A DNA stretch of 64,000 nucleotides from Actinoplanes sp. KI2 (GTDB taxonomy: Bacteria > Actinomycetota > Actinomycetes > Mycobacteriales > Micromonosporaceae), in assembly GCF_025630775.1 (NCBI RefSeq), contig NZ_JAOSZE010000002.1, positions 275,932 to 339,931 on the forward strand, in the 5' to 3' direction. The notes under the pieces were generated by a model. That model had not been told where the DNA came from. It ran no database searches and saw nothing but the letters and a program-made list of their open reading frames with translations. Made by a program: the position numbers and the translations under genes. Positions within the stretch are counted from its first letter, which is position 1, and each line of letters opens with the position of its first letter. Below, piece by piece: positions 1-8,292 of the stretch.

Positions 1-525
1 CTGCGGATCGTCGTCGAACACCCCGACCGGCACGTACTTGCCGTACGGGTCGTTGAGCATCGACTTGATCAGGTGGCGTCCCGCGCTGCCCGCGCCGAAC
101 AGCAGCACCCGGGCGGCGTGCCGCTCGTCCGGGCGGGACCGGGCGTCCATGCTCAGCCGCCAGAGCAGCCGGACGGCGAGCATCCCGACCAGCGCGAGCA
201 GGCCGCCGACCAGGGGCGCGCCGGTCGGCACCCGGTCGCCGGGCAGCAGCAGGTCGACGACGAGCAGCACGGCCGCGGTGGCGAGCACGGTGCGCCACAG
301 CGCGACGACGTCGTCGAGGCTGCCGTACCGGAACCGGGCGCGGTACAGATTGGTGACGAAGCCGAACGCGGCCTGCAGTCCGACCGCGAAGACGATCAAC
401 GGGACGAGCCCCGACTCCATGCGGAGGCTCAGGCCGAATTCGTATCGGGCGAGCAGCGCGAGCTGCAGCCCGGCGGCCCAGGCGAGCGCGTCGGCCAGCA
501 GCGGGAGAAAGCGCCTGGCGATCAC
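1..525 (-). CDS. CapD/WbpM-like polysaccharide biosynthesis protein, N-terminal part (cut by window edge)
   Basis: Membrane-anchored nucleotide-sugar enzyme of the CapD/WbpM type, which modifies UDP-sugars for surface polysaccharide. Only 175 residues are inside the window; the catalytic SDR domain lies beyond base 1. Visible are about four hydrophobic segments (residues 8-27, 40-58, 80-95, 104-121) followed by the start of a nucleotide-binding fold with GAGSAGR at 144-150. The GTG start at 525 has a good ribosome site (GGGAGGTG) a few bases upstream. It is transcribed divergently from the Wzz-like gene, so bases 526-685 should hold both promoters. A polyprenyl-phosphate sugar transferase with the same N-terminal region is the alternative, because the diagnostic C-terminus is missing. 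Confidence 0.75.
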   Translation of the reverse strand, partial: MIARRFLPLLADALAWAAGLQLALLARYEFGLSLRMESGLVPLIVFAVGLQAAFGFVTNLYRARFRYGSLDDVVALWRTVLATAAVLLVVDLLLPGDRVPTGAPLVGGLLALVGMLAVRLLWRLSMDARSRPDERHAARVLLFGAGSAGRHLIKSMLNDPYGKYVPVGVFDDDPQ

Positions 526-685
526 GAACGCACCTCCCGTCTCATTCGCCCCATCCGGTCCGGCCGCCTGCCGTATTCGCAGCCTAATTGCCCGCCTGAG
601 AAACAGCGGAAGTTATCGGATATCACCACAGGCCCCGATCGGGGCGCTTAGGTTGATCGGGGACGCGGTAGCCGGGAGGGGAAAT

Positions 686-2095
686 GTGGAGCTACGCGAC
701 TACCTTCGCGTGCTGAGGCGGCAATGGTGGGTCCTCGCTGTCGCGGTGCTGTTCGCGCTCGGATTGACCCAGCTCATCAACCGGCGGACGCCGCCCGAGT
801 ATCAGGCGACGGCCACGTTCTTCCTGTCCAGCAACGGCGGGCAAAGCGTCTCGATCCTCGATGGCGCAAAGTTCGTAGCGGCGCGGCTCGCTACGTACAC
901 GGAATTGATAACCAGCGATCGAATGGCCGAAGAGATCGCCGATTCGGTGAATACCGGAACGACACCGGCGGCCGTCAAGAACAGCATCGGGGTGATCACC
1001 TCGGTCGACAGCGCATTGCTGACGATCACCGTCACCGACCGTTCGCCGCAACGCGCTCAGATGGTCGCACAGGCGCTGATCAAGCTGTTCCCGGAGACGG
1101 TCAAAACCTTGGAGGCACGTCCCGCCCCGCTGGAGCCCGCCGCGGTCGCCGTTCCGATCGATCCGGTCGCCCGCGTCGGCACCACCCCGGTCTCGCCGCG
1201 GCCGCTGCACAACGACGCGCTCGCCGTCGCGGTGGGCCTGCTGCTCGGCGCGGCGGCCGCGGTGGTCCGCGAGGTTTTCGACAACTCGATCCGGGATGCC
1301 GTCAAGCTGCCCGATCTGACCGGCGCGCCGGTGCTCGCGCTGATCCCGACCGACCCGAAGGCCCGCAAGAAGAACGGTCCGTTCATCTCGGAGAGCCGCT
1401 CGCCGCGCGCCGAGGCGTTGCGGCAACTGCGCACGAACATCCAGTACGCCGGCCGCTCCGCGAAGATCCTGGCGGTGTCCAGCGCGATGCCCGGCGAGGG
1501 CCGGTCCTCGACCGCGTGCGGCCTGGCCATCCTGTTCGCCGAGGCCGGCCAGCGGGTGCTGATCGTCGATGCCTCGCTGCGCCGGCCCCGGCTCGCCGCG
1601 TTCCTCGGCCGGGACGGCACGCCCGGGCTGACCACGGTGCTGGTCGGCGCGGCCACCCTCGACCAGGTGCTGCAGCCGTGGGGCACCGGGCTGTGGCTGC
1701 TGGCCGCCGGGCACCAGCCGGCCAACCCGAGCGAGCTGCTGGACTCGCCGAGGATGGCCGAGCTGATCGACGAGCTGCGCGGCCGGTTCGACAAGATCAT
1801 CCTCGACTCGCCGCCGCTCCTGCCGGTCACCGACGGTGCGGTGGTCGCGGCGCGCGCGGACGGCACCATTCTTCTCGTACGCGCGCGCAAGACCACCGCC
1901 GCGCAGGTGACTGCGGCCATGCGCGCGCTCGCCGCGGTCGACGCGAAGATGCTCGGCACGGTGTTCACCATGGTGGCCGCGCCACGCCGCCGCTCCGGCC
2001 TGCCGGCCGGCGCCGGCCCGCCCGGCCCGGCGTCGCCGCCCGCAGGCACCGCGGCGGGCGGGTGGAACGCGGTCACGTTGCGCAGCGCGGCGTGA
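686..2095 (+). CDS. Wzz/CpsD-like chain-length determinant fused to BY-kinase-like ATPase domain
   Basis: Regulates polysaccharide chain length at the membrane. Of 469 residues, 1-170 form a Wzz-like region (first membrane segment 14-29, second about 177-194) and 250-430 a ParA/CpsD-like P-loop domain. The nucleotide site is unusual. Walker A reads PGEGRSS (269-275), with Arg273 where Lys is expected. Walker A' has Ser297 where the second Asp is expected. Walker B is ILDSPP (Asp374). The C-terminus is Ala/Gly/Pro-rich and has no tyrosine cluster, so classical tyrosine autokinase activity is doubtful. The GTG start at 686 follows GGGAGGGG at 673-680. It is first in an operon with the flippase and polymerase. 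Confidence 0.85.
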   Translation: MELRDYLRVLRRQWWVLAVAVLFALGLTQLINRRTPPEYQATATFFLSSNGGQSVSILDGAKFVAARLATYTELITSDRMAEEIADSVNTGTTPAAVKNSIGVITSVDSALLTITVTDRSPQRAQMVAQALIKLFPETVKTLEARPAPLEPAAVAVPIDPVARVGTTPVSPRPLHNDALAVAVGLLLGAAAAVVREVFDNSIRDAVKLPDLTGAPVLALIPTDPKARKKNGPFISESRSPRAEALRQLRTNIQYAGRSAKILAVSSAMPGEGRSSTACGLAILFAEAGQRVLIVDASLRRPRLAAFLGRDGTPGLTTVLVGAATLDQVLQPWGTGLWLLAAGHQPANPSELLDSPRMAELIDELRGRFDKIILDSPPLLPVTDGAVVAARADGTILLVRARKTTAAQVTAAMRALAAVDAKMLGTVFTMVAAPRRRSGLPAGAGPPGPASPPAGTAAGGWNAVTLRSAA

Positions 2096-2099
2096 TGCC

Positions 2100-3404
2100 G
2101 TGCGGGCGATCCGGTTGCTGGCCCGCGTACCCGCCGTGGTGCGGCGGGACTACGTCGCCACGGCGGGAACGTTCTGGCTGACGACCGCCTCCGGGCTGTT
2201 GCTGTTCCACCTGGTCGCGCAGCGGTCAGGGGTAGCGGGGTTCGCCTACTACCAGGTCGCGCGCGGGGCGGTCGCCACGGTTCAGCCGCTCGTGCTGGTC
2301 GGGCTGGTGCCGGCGCTGCACCGCTACCTGCCCCGGGCCGGGCGCCGGATCCGCGTGCTCGCCCGGCAGGTCTTCCTCCTCGAGGTCGTCGTGCTGAACG
2401 TGCTCGGCCTGATCACGCTGCTGTTCGCCGAGGACGTCGGGCGGCTGTTCGGGATCGGCGGGGCGCCAGAGGTCCGCGCGGTGGTGCTGCTGACCGCGGG
2501 AAGCAGCCTGTCTGCGCTGGCGGGGGCAGCGCTGCGGGGGTGCGGGCAGGTACAGGTGTCGAATCTCGTCGTGCTGATCGGGGTCGGCGTGCTGCCGCTC
2601 GCGGCGTTCGCCGTGACCAGCGAGATCCACGTTTTCCTGACGCTGCAGGGAGTGGCGCTGACGGCGGTGGCCGTGTGGGGGATCGTCCAGGCCGGGCCGC
2701 GCGACGCGGAGAAGTCCCCCGCCGGTCCGCGGCCGGCGCCACCGTTGCGCACCCTTCTCCGGTACGGGATCCGCCGCGTGCCCGGTGACGTCGCGTTGCC
2801 AGGTCTGTTCGCGTTTCCCACGTTCTTCGTGGCCGGGGCGGCGAGCAACTCGGCCGACGCCGGGTACGTGGGGTTCACCACCTCCACCATCACCTTGGTC
2901 TGCTCGATCTTCGGGATGTTGACTCCGGTCCTGCTTCCCCGGCTCAGCGGGCACGCGCACGAGGCGGCGGCCGCCGACCGCGGATTCGACCCGGAGCTGG
3001 CCCACGGACTGCGTGTCCTGCCGTTCGCGGCGGCCGGGGTGGCGGTCCTGACGAGCGTCGTGGTGATCATCACGGCCGTGCCGGTGGTGCACTGGTTCCT
3101 CGGTGCCGACTTCGGCGGGGCGGTCGCGGTCGTCCGGTTCGGGGTCCTGGTGTCGATTCCGCTCGCGGTGTTCTTCGCGGCCCGGCCGACGATCGACGCG
3201 CTGCGCGAGGCCCCGGTCACCATGTGGCTGCTGGTGGGCGCGCTCGCGGCCGAGGTCGTGGCGACCTACGCCGCCGCCCTGGTGATGCCGGCCTGGCCCG
3301 CCGCGCTGGCCGGGTTCGCGGCGGCGGCCGTCCTGCTCGCGGTGTTCTCGTACCTGGCGCTGCTGCGCGCGATCCCCCGGACGCCACGGAAACCGTCGCC
3401 GTGA
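2100..3404 (+). CDS. Wzx-type polysaccharide flippase / MATE-like membrane protein
   Basis: Integral membrane protein of 434 residues with about twelve hydrophobic segments along its length. Size, topology and position match lipid-linked oligosaccharide flippases (polysaccharide biosynthesis protein/MVF-MATE superfamily), which move undecaprenyl-linked repeat units across the membrane. The GTG start at 2100 lies 4 bases after the upstream stop, and its own stop overlaps the next start (GTGA at 3401-3404), so the three genes are probably one transcript and translationally coupled. No substrate can be assigned from sequence. Confidence 0.8.
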   Translation: MRAIRLLARVPAVVRRDYVATAGTFWLTTASGLLLFHLVAQRSGVAGFAYYQVARGAVATVQPLVLVGLVPALHRYLPRAGRRIRVLARQVFLLEVVVLNVLGLITLLFAEDVGRLFGIGGAPEVRAVVLLTAGSSLSALAGAALRGCGQVQVSNLVVLIGVGVLPLAAFAVTSEIHVFLTLQGVALTAVAVWGIVQAGPRDAEKSPAGPRPAPPLRTLLRYGIRRVPGDVALPGLFAFPTFFVAGAASNSADAGYVGFTTSTITLVCSIFGMLTPVLLPRLSGHAHEAAAADRGFDPELAHGLRVLPFAAAGVAVLTSVVVIITAVPVVHWFLGADFGGAVAVVRFGVLVSIPLAVFFAARPTIDALREAPVTMWLLVGALAAEVVATYAAALVMPAWPAALAGFAAAAVLLAVFSYLALLRAIPRTPRKPSP

Positions 3405-4639
3405 CCTCGCCGCGGCCCAGCCCGTTCCTGGTGGTCGTCATCTTCCTGACGACGCTGGCCGGGCACTTCACCCTGGACCGGGCCGGGCTCACCGTCCCGG
3501 TCCTCAACGACGTGCGCGTGCTGCTGTTCTCGGCGGTGCTGATGGCGTTCGTGCTCGAGGGGCACCACGGCGGGGTCCACCCGCTGCACTCGGCGCCCGC
3601 CCGGCGCTCGCTGCAACCGATCCTGCTGCTGTTCGGATACCAGATCCTCTCCGCGGCGTGGGTGCCCCCCAACGCCGTGATCGCTGACGTCCTCGGCGAC
3701 CTGCTGTCGTTGATCGTGCTGGTGAGCGTCTACGCGGCCCTCGCGGAGTGGGACCGCGACCGGGTCGTCCGCATGACCATGAGCTGCATGTACATCGCGG
3801 GCTGGCTCTATTTCCTGTACGCGGCATCCGGCCGGGGCCGTGCACCGGGGAACCGGTGGACAGCCTTCGGCGGCGGCCCGAACGTCTTCGTCCGGGTCGA
3901 GGCGCTCGCCCTGCTCGCCACCGCGTACTTCTACTTCCGCAGCGGGGGTCGCCTGGTCTGGCTGATCGGGGCGCCCGCCTTCCTGCTCGGCGCGGTGGCC
4001 TCGGGCTCCCGCGGCGGCATGATCGCGCTGGTTCTCACCACGGCGCTGGCGTTCCCCAGTCTGGTCCGCTTCGGCCGGCACCACGGCGCCCTCAAGCCCC
4101 TGGCGCTGCTCCCGCTGATCGGCGCCGTGATCTGGCTCCTGCTGGGCGACGCGATCATGGCCCTGATCAACGACCGTTTCGTCGGCGCCACGGTCGAGCA
4201 GGGGTACACCTCCGACCGCGACGTCCTGTACGCGAAGGGCCTCTGGCTCTTCCTGGAGCGCCCGATCGTCGGCGTCGGCGTGCACGGCTTCTATGCCATC
4301 ACCAACCTCGGCCCGGGCGAGAGGTACGTCCACAACCTCCCGCTGGCGGTGGCCGTCGAGGGCGGCGCGGTCGGCCTGCTGCTCCTGCTGCTGGCTTTGG
4401 GGGCGCCGGCGTACGAGTACGCGAAGGTCCCGCGGGCGCGGCGCGCGCTGGAGGCTCGGGTGTGCGCCTACTCCGCCATCTTCATCCTGGTTTCGGGCTT
4501 CTTCTCCGGCGACTACTACGACGCCCGGTTCCTCTGGATCTTCCTGCTCCTCGCCGCGATTCCCGCCTCTCCCCCGCGGCCGGTCCGCCCGCCATCCATC
4601 ACGCTTGTCCCGCACGGCGGACCGCGGCCGCCGCCCTGA
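3401..4639 (+). CDS. O-antigen ligase/polymerase-like membrane protein (Wzy-like)
   Basis: Membrane protein of 412 residues with ten or more hydrophobic segments. The SGSRGG motif near residue 200 is followed by a hydrophobic helix, as seen in the O-antigen ligase/Wzy superfamily. Enzymes of this group polymerise or transfer lipid-linked glycans at the outer face of the membrane. The GTG start overlaps the flippase stop by four bases, so the start is well supported. With Wzz-like and Wzx-like partners upstream it completes a Wzx/Wzy-dependent export set. A hairpin follows the stop codon. Confidence 0.8.
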   Translation: MTSPRPSPFLVVVIFLTTLAGHFTLDRAGLTVPVLNDVRVLLFSAVLMAFVLEGHHGGVHPLHSAPARRSLQPILLLFGYQILSAAWVPPNAVIADVLGDLLSLIVLVSVYAALAEWDRDRVVRMTMSCMYIAGWLYFLYAASGRGRAPGNRWTAFGGGPNVFVRVEALALLATAYFYFRSGGRLVWLIGAPAFLLGAVASGSRGGMIALVLTTALAFPSLVRFGRHHGALKPLALLPLIGAVIWLLLGDAIMALINDRFVGATVEQGYTSDRDVLYAKGLWLFLERPIVGVGVHGFYAITNLGPGERYVHNLPLAVAVEGGAVGLLLLLLALGAPAYEYAKVPRARRALEARVCAYSAIFILVSGFFSGDYYDARFLWIFLLLAAIPASPPRPVRPPSITLVPHGGPRPPP

Positions 4640-4669
4640 CCGCGCTGAACGGAGGGTTCCTCAGCGCGG
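4640..4669 (+). terminator. Hairpin after the Wzz-Wzx-Wzy operon
   Basis: A perfect 9-bp stem (4640-4648 with 4661-4669, CCGCGCTGA/TCAGCGCGG) encloses a 12-base loop directly after the stop codon. There is no T-run, as is common for hairpin terminators in high-GC actinobacteria. It separates the export operon from the acyl-CoA ligase. Confidence 0.6.
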
Positions 4670-4725
4670 CCGCGCATGCTCGAATGAGGTCCCGGCCACC
4701 CGATTTCCGCGAAGGGGACCCCCGC

Positions 4726-6273
4726 ATGCTCAACCTCTCCGTCCTGCTGGAAGACAGCGCACACCATTACCCGGAGCGCACCGCGGTCGTGCTGGGCGAC
4801 ACGCGCCTCAGCTACGCCCAGGTGGACGCGGCGGCCCGCCAGGTGGCCGGCCTGCTGGCCGAGCGGGGCATCCGGCCCGGCGACAAGGTGGCCCTGTCCT
4901 GCCCCAACCTGCCGTACTTCCCGGTCGTGTACTACGGCATCCTCAAGGCGGGCGCGGTGGTCGTCCCGCTCAACGTGCTGCTCAAGGGCCGCGAGGTCGC
5001 CTACCACCTGGCCGACTCGGAGGCGAAGGCGTACGTCTGCTTCGAGGGGACGCCGGAGCTGCCGATAGGCGCCGAGGGGCATGCCGGGTTCGCCCAGACC
5101 GACGGCTGCGAGCACTTCTTCCTGATCACGGCCGATCCCGCGGCGGCGTCGCCGATCGAGGGCGCCGAGACGCTGGGGGCCGCGCTGGCCGGCCGGGCGC
5201 CGGACTTCGAGACCGTGCTGCGGGCCGAGACCGACCCGGCCGTGATCCTCTACACCAGCGGCACCACCGGGCAGGCCAAGGGCGCCGAGCTGTCCCACTC
5301 CAACCTGGTGCTCAACGCGCTGACCTGCAACCGGCTCTTCCGCACGACGCCGGGCACCGACACGCACCTGCTGGTGCTGCCGCTGTTCCACTCGTTCGGC
5401 TCGACGGTGAACATGAACGCGGGCTTCGCGACGGCGTCCACGCTCGTGCTGCTGCCCCGGTTCGAGGCGGCCGCGGCAGTGCGGCTGCTGCAGTCGGAGA
5501 ACGTGACCTTCTTCGCCGGCGTGCCGACGATGTACTGGGGCCTGCTCAACGCGCTGACCGAGGACGTGGATGTCGAGCGGATCGCGCGCAACATGCGGGT
5601 GGCGGTCTCCGGCGGCTCGAGCCTGCCGGTCGAGATCATCAAGGCGGTCCAGGAACGCTTCGGGGTGACCATCCTCGAGGGGTACGGGTTGTCCGAGACC
5701 TCGCCGGTCGCGACGTTCAGCGACCCGGACAGCGACCCGCGGCCCGGCTCGATCGGCATCCCGATCTGGGGCGTCGAGGTGAAGCTGATCGACGAGTCGT
5801 GGAACACGGTCGAGGGCGTGGACGAGATCGGCGAGATCGCGATCCGCGGGCACAACATCATGCGCGGCTACTACAACCGCCCGGAGGCCACCGCCGAGGT
5901 GATCCGGGACGGCTGGTTCCGGAGCGGCGACCTGGGCCGGCGCGACAAGGACGGTTTCTACTACATCGTCGACCGGGCGAAAGACATGATCATCCGCGGC
6001 GGCTTCAACGTGTACCCGCGGGAGATCGAGGAGGTGCTGATGACGCACGAGGCGGTCTCGCTCGCCGCGGTCATCGGCGTCCCGCACCCCAGCCACGGCG
6101 AGGAGGTGAAGGCGTTCGTGATCCTCAAGGACGGCGCCACGGCGACCGAGGACGAGCTGATCGCCTGGGGCAAGGAGCAGATGGCCGCCTACAAATACCC
6201 GCGGATGGTCGCGATCGTCGACTCGCTGCCCATGACCGCCACCGGCAAGCTGCTCAAACGTGCGCTGAGCTAG
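4726..6273 (+). CDS. Long-chain fatty-acid-CoA ligase (AMP-binding enzyme)
   Basis: ANL-superfamily adenylate-forming enzyme of 515 residues, predicted to activate a carboxylic acid, probably a fatty acid, with ATP and CoA. Signature sites are present: YTSGTTGQAKG near 175-185, GYGLSETSP near 319, SGDLG near 399 and the C-terminal catalytic lysine in TGKLLK near 507. The ATG at 4726 has GAAGGGGA at 4711-4718 as ribosome site. It sits inside the polysaccharide locus but behind a hairpin, so it is probably its own transcript. It could supply acyl groups for an acylated polymer (inference) or be an unrelated insertion. Chain-length specificity cannot be read. Confidence 0.88.
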   Translation: MLNLSVLLEDSAHHYPERTAVVLGDTRLSYAQVDAAARQVAGLLAERGIRPGDKVALSCPNLPYFPVVYYGILKAGAVVVPLNVLLKGREVAYHLADSEAKAYVCFEGTPELPIGAEGHAGFAQTDGCEHFFLITADPAAASPIEGAETLGAALAGRAPDFETVLRAETDPAVILYTSGTTGQAKGAELSHSNLVLNALTCNRLFRTTPGTDTHLLVLPLFHSFGSTVNMNAGFATASTLVLLPRFEAAAAVRLLQSENVTFFAGVPTMYWGLLNALTEDVDVERIARNMRVAVSGGSSLPVEIIKAVQERFGVTILEGYGLSETSPVATFSDPDSDPRPGSIGIPIWGVEVKLIDESWNTVEGVDEIGEIAIRGHNIMRGYYNRPEATAEVIRDGWFRSGDLGRRDKDGFYYIVDRAKDMIIRGGFNVYPREIEEVLMTHEAVSLAAVIGVPHPSHGEEVKAFVILKDGATATEDELIAWGKEQMAAYKYPRMVAIVDSLPMTATGKLLKRALS

Positions 6274-6286
6274 GCGTACGACCGGC

Positions 6287-6379
6287 TAGCATGGCCAGAG
6301 GTACGCCGGGCTGTCATGCCGAACGCATCCCCCTGTGCAAGCGGGCACCTGACGCTCAGGTGTGGGTGGCGGGGGGATG
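6287..6379 (+). promoter_or_regulatory. Structured leader element, copy 1
   Basis: A possible -10 box TAGCAT (6287-6292) is followed by a conserved segment that can fold into two nested stems: CATCCCCC (6326-6333) with GGGGGATG (6372-6379), and inside it CACCTGA (6346-6352) with TCAGGTG (6356-6362) around a CGC loop. The outer 3' strand contains a Shine-Dalgarno-like G-run and an ATG (6377), so the fold would hide an initiation site. That ATG opens only a four-codon frame that overlaps the ATG at 6388. A near-identical copy lies at 11654-11743. It matches no riboswitch class I recognise. Confidence 0.55.
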
Positions 6380-6387
6380 GGTTCCGC

Positions 6388-6857
6388 ATGATGGACATCT
6401 TCGATCGAGTCCTCGCCCGTGCGGCCGCGGATCCCGGCGTCCGCGGCGTGATCCTGAGCGGGTCGCGGGCGCGCGGCATGGCGCGCCGCCTGCTAGCGGT
6501 GACGAAGCTTGGCAGCTCACTCATCGCTGGGTCTGGAATCGCGTTCGGATCGAGACGGCCATCGCTGCGTCCGGTCATCCGGATGACGTGGTGTTCGTCT
6601 GCGGGATCGCACTGAACCAGGACCGGATGCTGGATCTGTTCGAGCGCGTCTTCGTGCTGACGATCGAGGCGGACGAGCAGGATGCCCGGCTCGATCGAGC
6701 GCCGTCGCCGCAGCGCACCGAAGGAGTCAGGCAGCAGATCCGCGACGGGCGTCCGGTTTTCCAGGCCAAGATGCTCGCCGCCGGGGCGATTCCCCTGGAC
6801 GCAACTGCCTCGCCGGCGTCGCTCGCAGACACCGTGCTTGCCGTCGTTCAGATCTGA
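6388..6857 (+). pseudogene. Chimeric remnant: nucleotidyltransferase start joined to P-loop kinase C-terminus
   Basis: From ATG 6388 one frame gives a nucleotidyltransferase-like start (MMDIFDRVLARAAADPGVRG, then a GSRARG motif near residue 28) that loses similarity at about 6485 and stops at 6613. From about 6490 a different frame reads to a stop at 6857 and resembles the C-terminal half of a small P-loop nucleoside-kinase-like ATPase (VVFVCGIALNQDRMLDLFER, later RQQIRDGRPVF). That part has no Walker A or start codon. The simplest explanation is a deletion that fused the ends of two genes. It is unlikely to be functional. Bases 6858-6964 hold nothing recognisable. Confidence 0.6.
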
Positions 6858-6964
6858 CGAGGACTCCCCAGCGGAAACGGCATGAGACGTGGAGGCTCAC
6901 CACGACGTCCGGCTGGTTCGCCACTGGTCTCCGACGTGCTCAAACAGGCCCGAGCGATTCGTGC

Positions 6965-8152
6965 CTACGTCCTACAGTCCGGGCAGAGGTCGGCGGCGAT
7001 GGTCGCAGCGACCGCTCGCCACGACAACTCCTGCCCCGCGCGGCGGATGCGTTGTTCGAGCGCCGCAGCGTCCTCGGGTGACAGACCGGCATGACGGCGG
7101 AGGGCTTCAGCCGCCGCATCCACGTCGTGGGGCGGGACGGTGTAGCCGACGCCCCACTCGGTGACGTAGTCGAGCAGGTCCGGGGGGCCCGCCGCGAGCA
7201 GCGGCCGGGAGAACGCGCGCACCCGCTTCGCCGTCCCGCTCTCGTGCGTCATCGCCGGGTCGTAGAACGCGGACACCAGATCGGCCGCGCCGAAGTAGAG
7301 GGGGTGCTCGACCGCCGGGATGAACCGATTGTGGATCACGAGCCGGTTGCCGAGCCCGTTGGCCTCACCCAGCTGCTCCAGCTCCCGGTAGGACGCGTCG
7401 CCCTCGGGGCCGGCGTGCACGAGCACCCAGTCCGGGCTGGCTGCGACGGCGCGCACCGGCGTGGACAGATCCTTGTCGCGGCGGAGCGTGCCCAACGACA
7501 GCAGGATGTTCCCGGCCGGGAGCCCGAGCACCTCCCGCGCCTTCTCCCGGGTGGGGAGCACGACTTCGGCGGGGTCGGGGGCACCGTAAGCAAGCACCCG
7601 CACGGGCGAGGTCTCGGGCAGGGACAGCTCGTCGAGGAGCCTGCGGCGCATCTGCGGGCCGTGCACGTACACCACGGCCAGGCTGCGTGCGATTCGCCGT
7701 GCCGCCCGGGTCGAGACCCGCTTGTATGCCGTCCGCAGCACGCCTTCCCGTTCGGAGCGGAACGTGGTGGTGTGGAAGATGCCCCCGGTGCGCCCCCCGT
7801 TGTGCCGCCGCAGATAGCGGGCGAGGCTCAGGTACTCGAACGTCTCGAACAGCACCGGGGCGTCCGGGTGCTGCGCTCTGACCCGGCGCAGCGTGGACAG
7901 CAGGCGAGGCTCCGCCAGCAGCCGGAATGCGTGCCTGCGCAGTCTCGACGGCAGGACGTCGAGCAGCCGGTCCCAGGCCGCGGAGGTGGCAGTATGCACA
8001 ACGACATCGGACAGCTCCAGCGGCCCGTCGTGCGTCACGACGTGCACCTGGTGGCCCTGGTCGCACAGACCGGACCCGAGTCCGCCGACGTAGTCGAAGG
8101 CGTGACCGTAGGGCTGCAGCGCACCGGGACTGTAGATGATGAACGTCGCCAC
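6965..8152 (-). CDS. GT4-family glycosyltransferase
   Basis: Predicted cytosolic glycosyltransferase with GT-B fold, 395 residues. The N-terminus has the donor/acceptor loop style of family 4 (YSPGALQPYGHAFDYVGG, then a Rossmann strand HVVTH). The C-terminal half has LLSLGTLRRDKD and an EHPLYFGAADLVSAF stretch followed by HESGTAKR, where the nucleotide-sugar site is expected. The start is GTG 8152 with a weak GTAGGT ribosome site. It lies on the opposite strand to the rest of the polysaccharide locus and next to an acyltransferase, so both may decorate the polymer. The sugar is unknown. Confidence 0.8.
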   Translation of the reverse strand: MATFIIYSPGALQPYGHAFDYVGGLGSGLCDQGHQVHVVTHDGPLELSDVVVHTATSAAWDRLLDVLPSRLRRHAFRLLAEPRLLSTLRRVRAQHPDAPVLFETFEYLSLARYLRRHNGGRTGGIFHTTTFRSEREGVLRTAYKRVSTRAARRIARSLAVVYVHGPQMRRRLLDELSLPETSPVRVLAYGAPDPAEVVLPTREKAREVLGLPAGNILLSLGTLRRDKDLSTPVRAVAASPDWVLVHAGPEGDASYRELEQLGEANGLGNRLVIHNRFIPAVEHPLYFGAADLVSAFYDPAMTHESGTAKRVRAFSRPLLAAGPPDLLDYVTEWGVGYTVPPHDVDAAAEALRRHAGLSPEDAAALEQRIRRAGQELSWRAVAATIAADLCPDCRT

Positions 8153-8292
8153 CCACGGAAACCTACCGAGCGGCCCGCCCCCGTGACGCGAAACGCCCGA
8201 ATTGAGCCCCAGCGAACCGTTCCCCGCCGCACACCGTCGAACGCGCGCTCGGATTGCGTCAACGGCGCTGTGGAGCAGGGCCGCCGGCGCTT

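Noticed and set aside
6316..6390. Peptide starting MPNASPCASGHLTLRCGW, shared by both leader copies
   Set aside because: Both base differences between the copies change the residue (Ser/Gly, Arg/Trp), and the copies lack a common downstream frame. Conservation is better explained at the DNA/RNA level.
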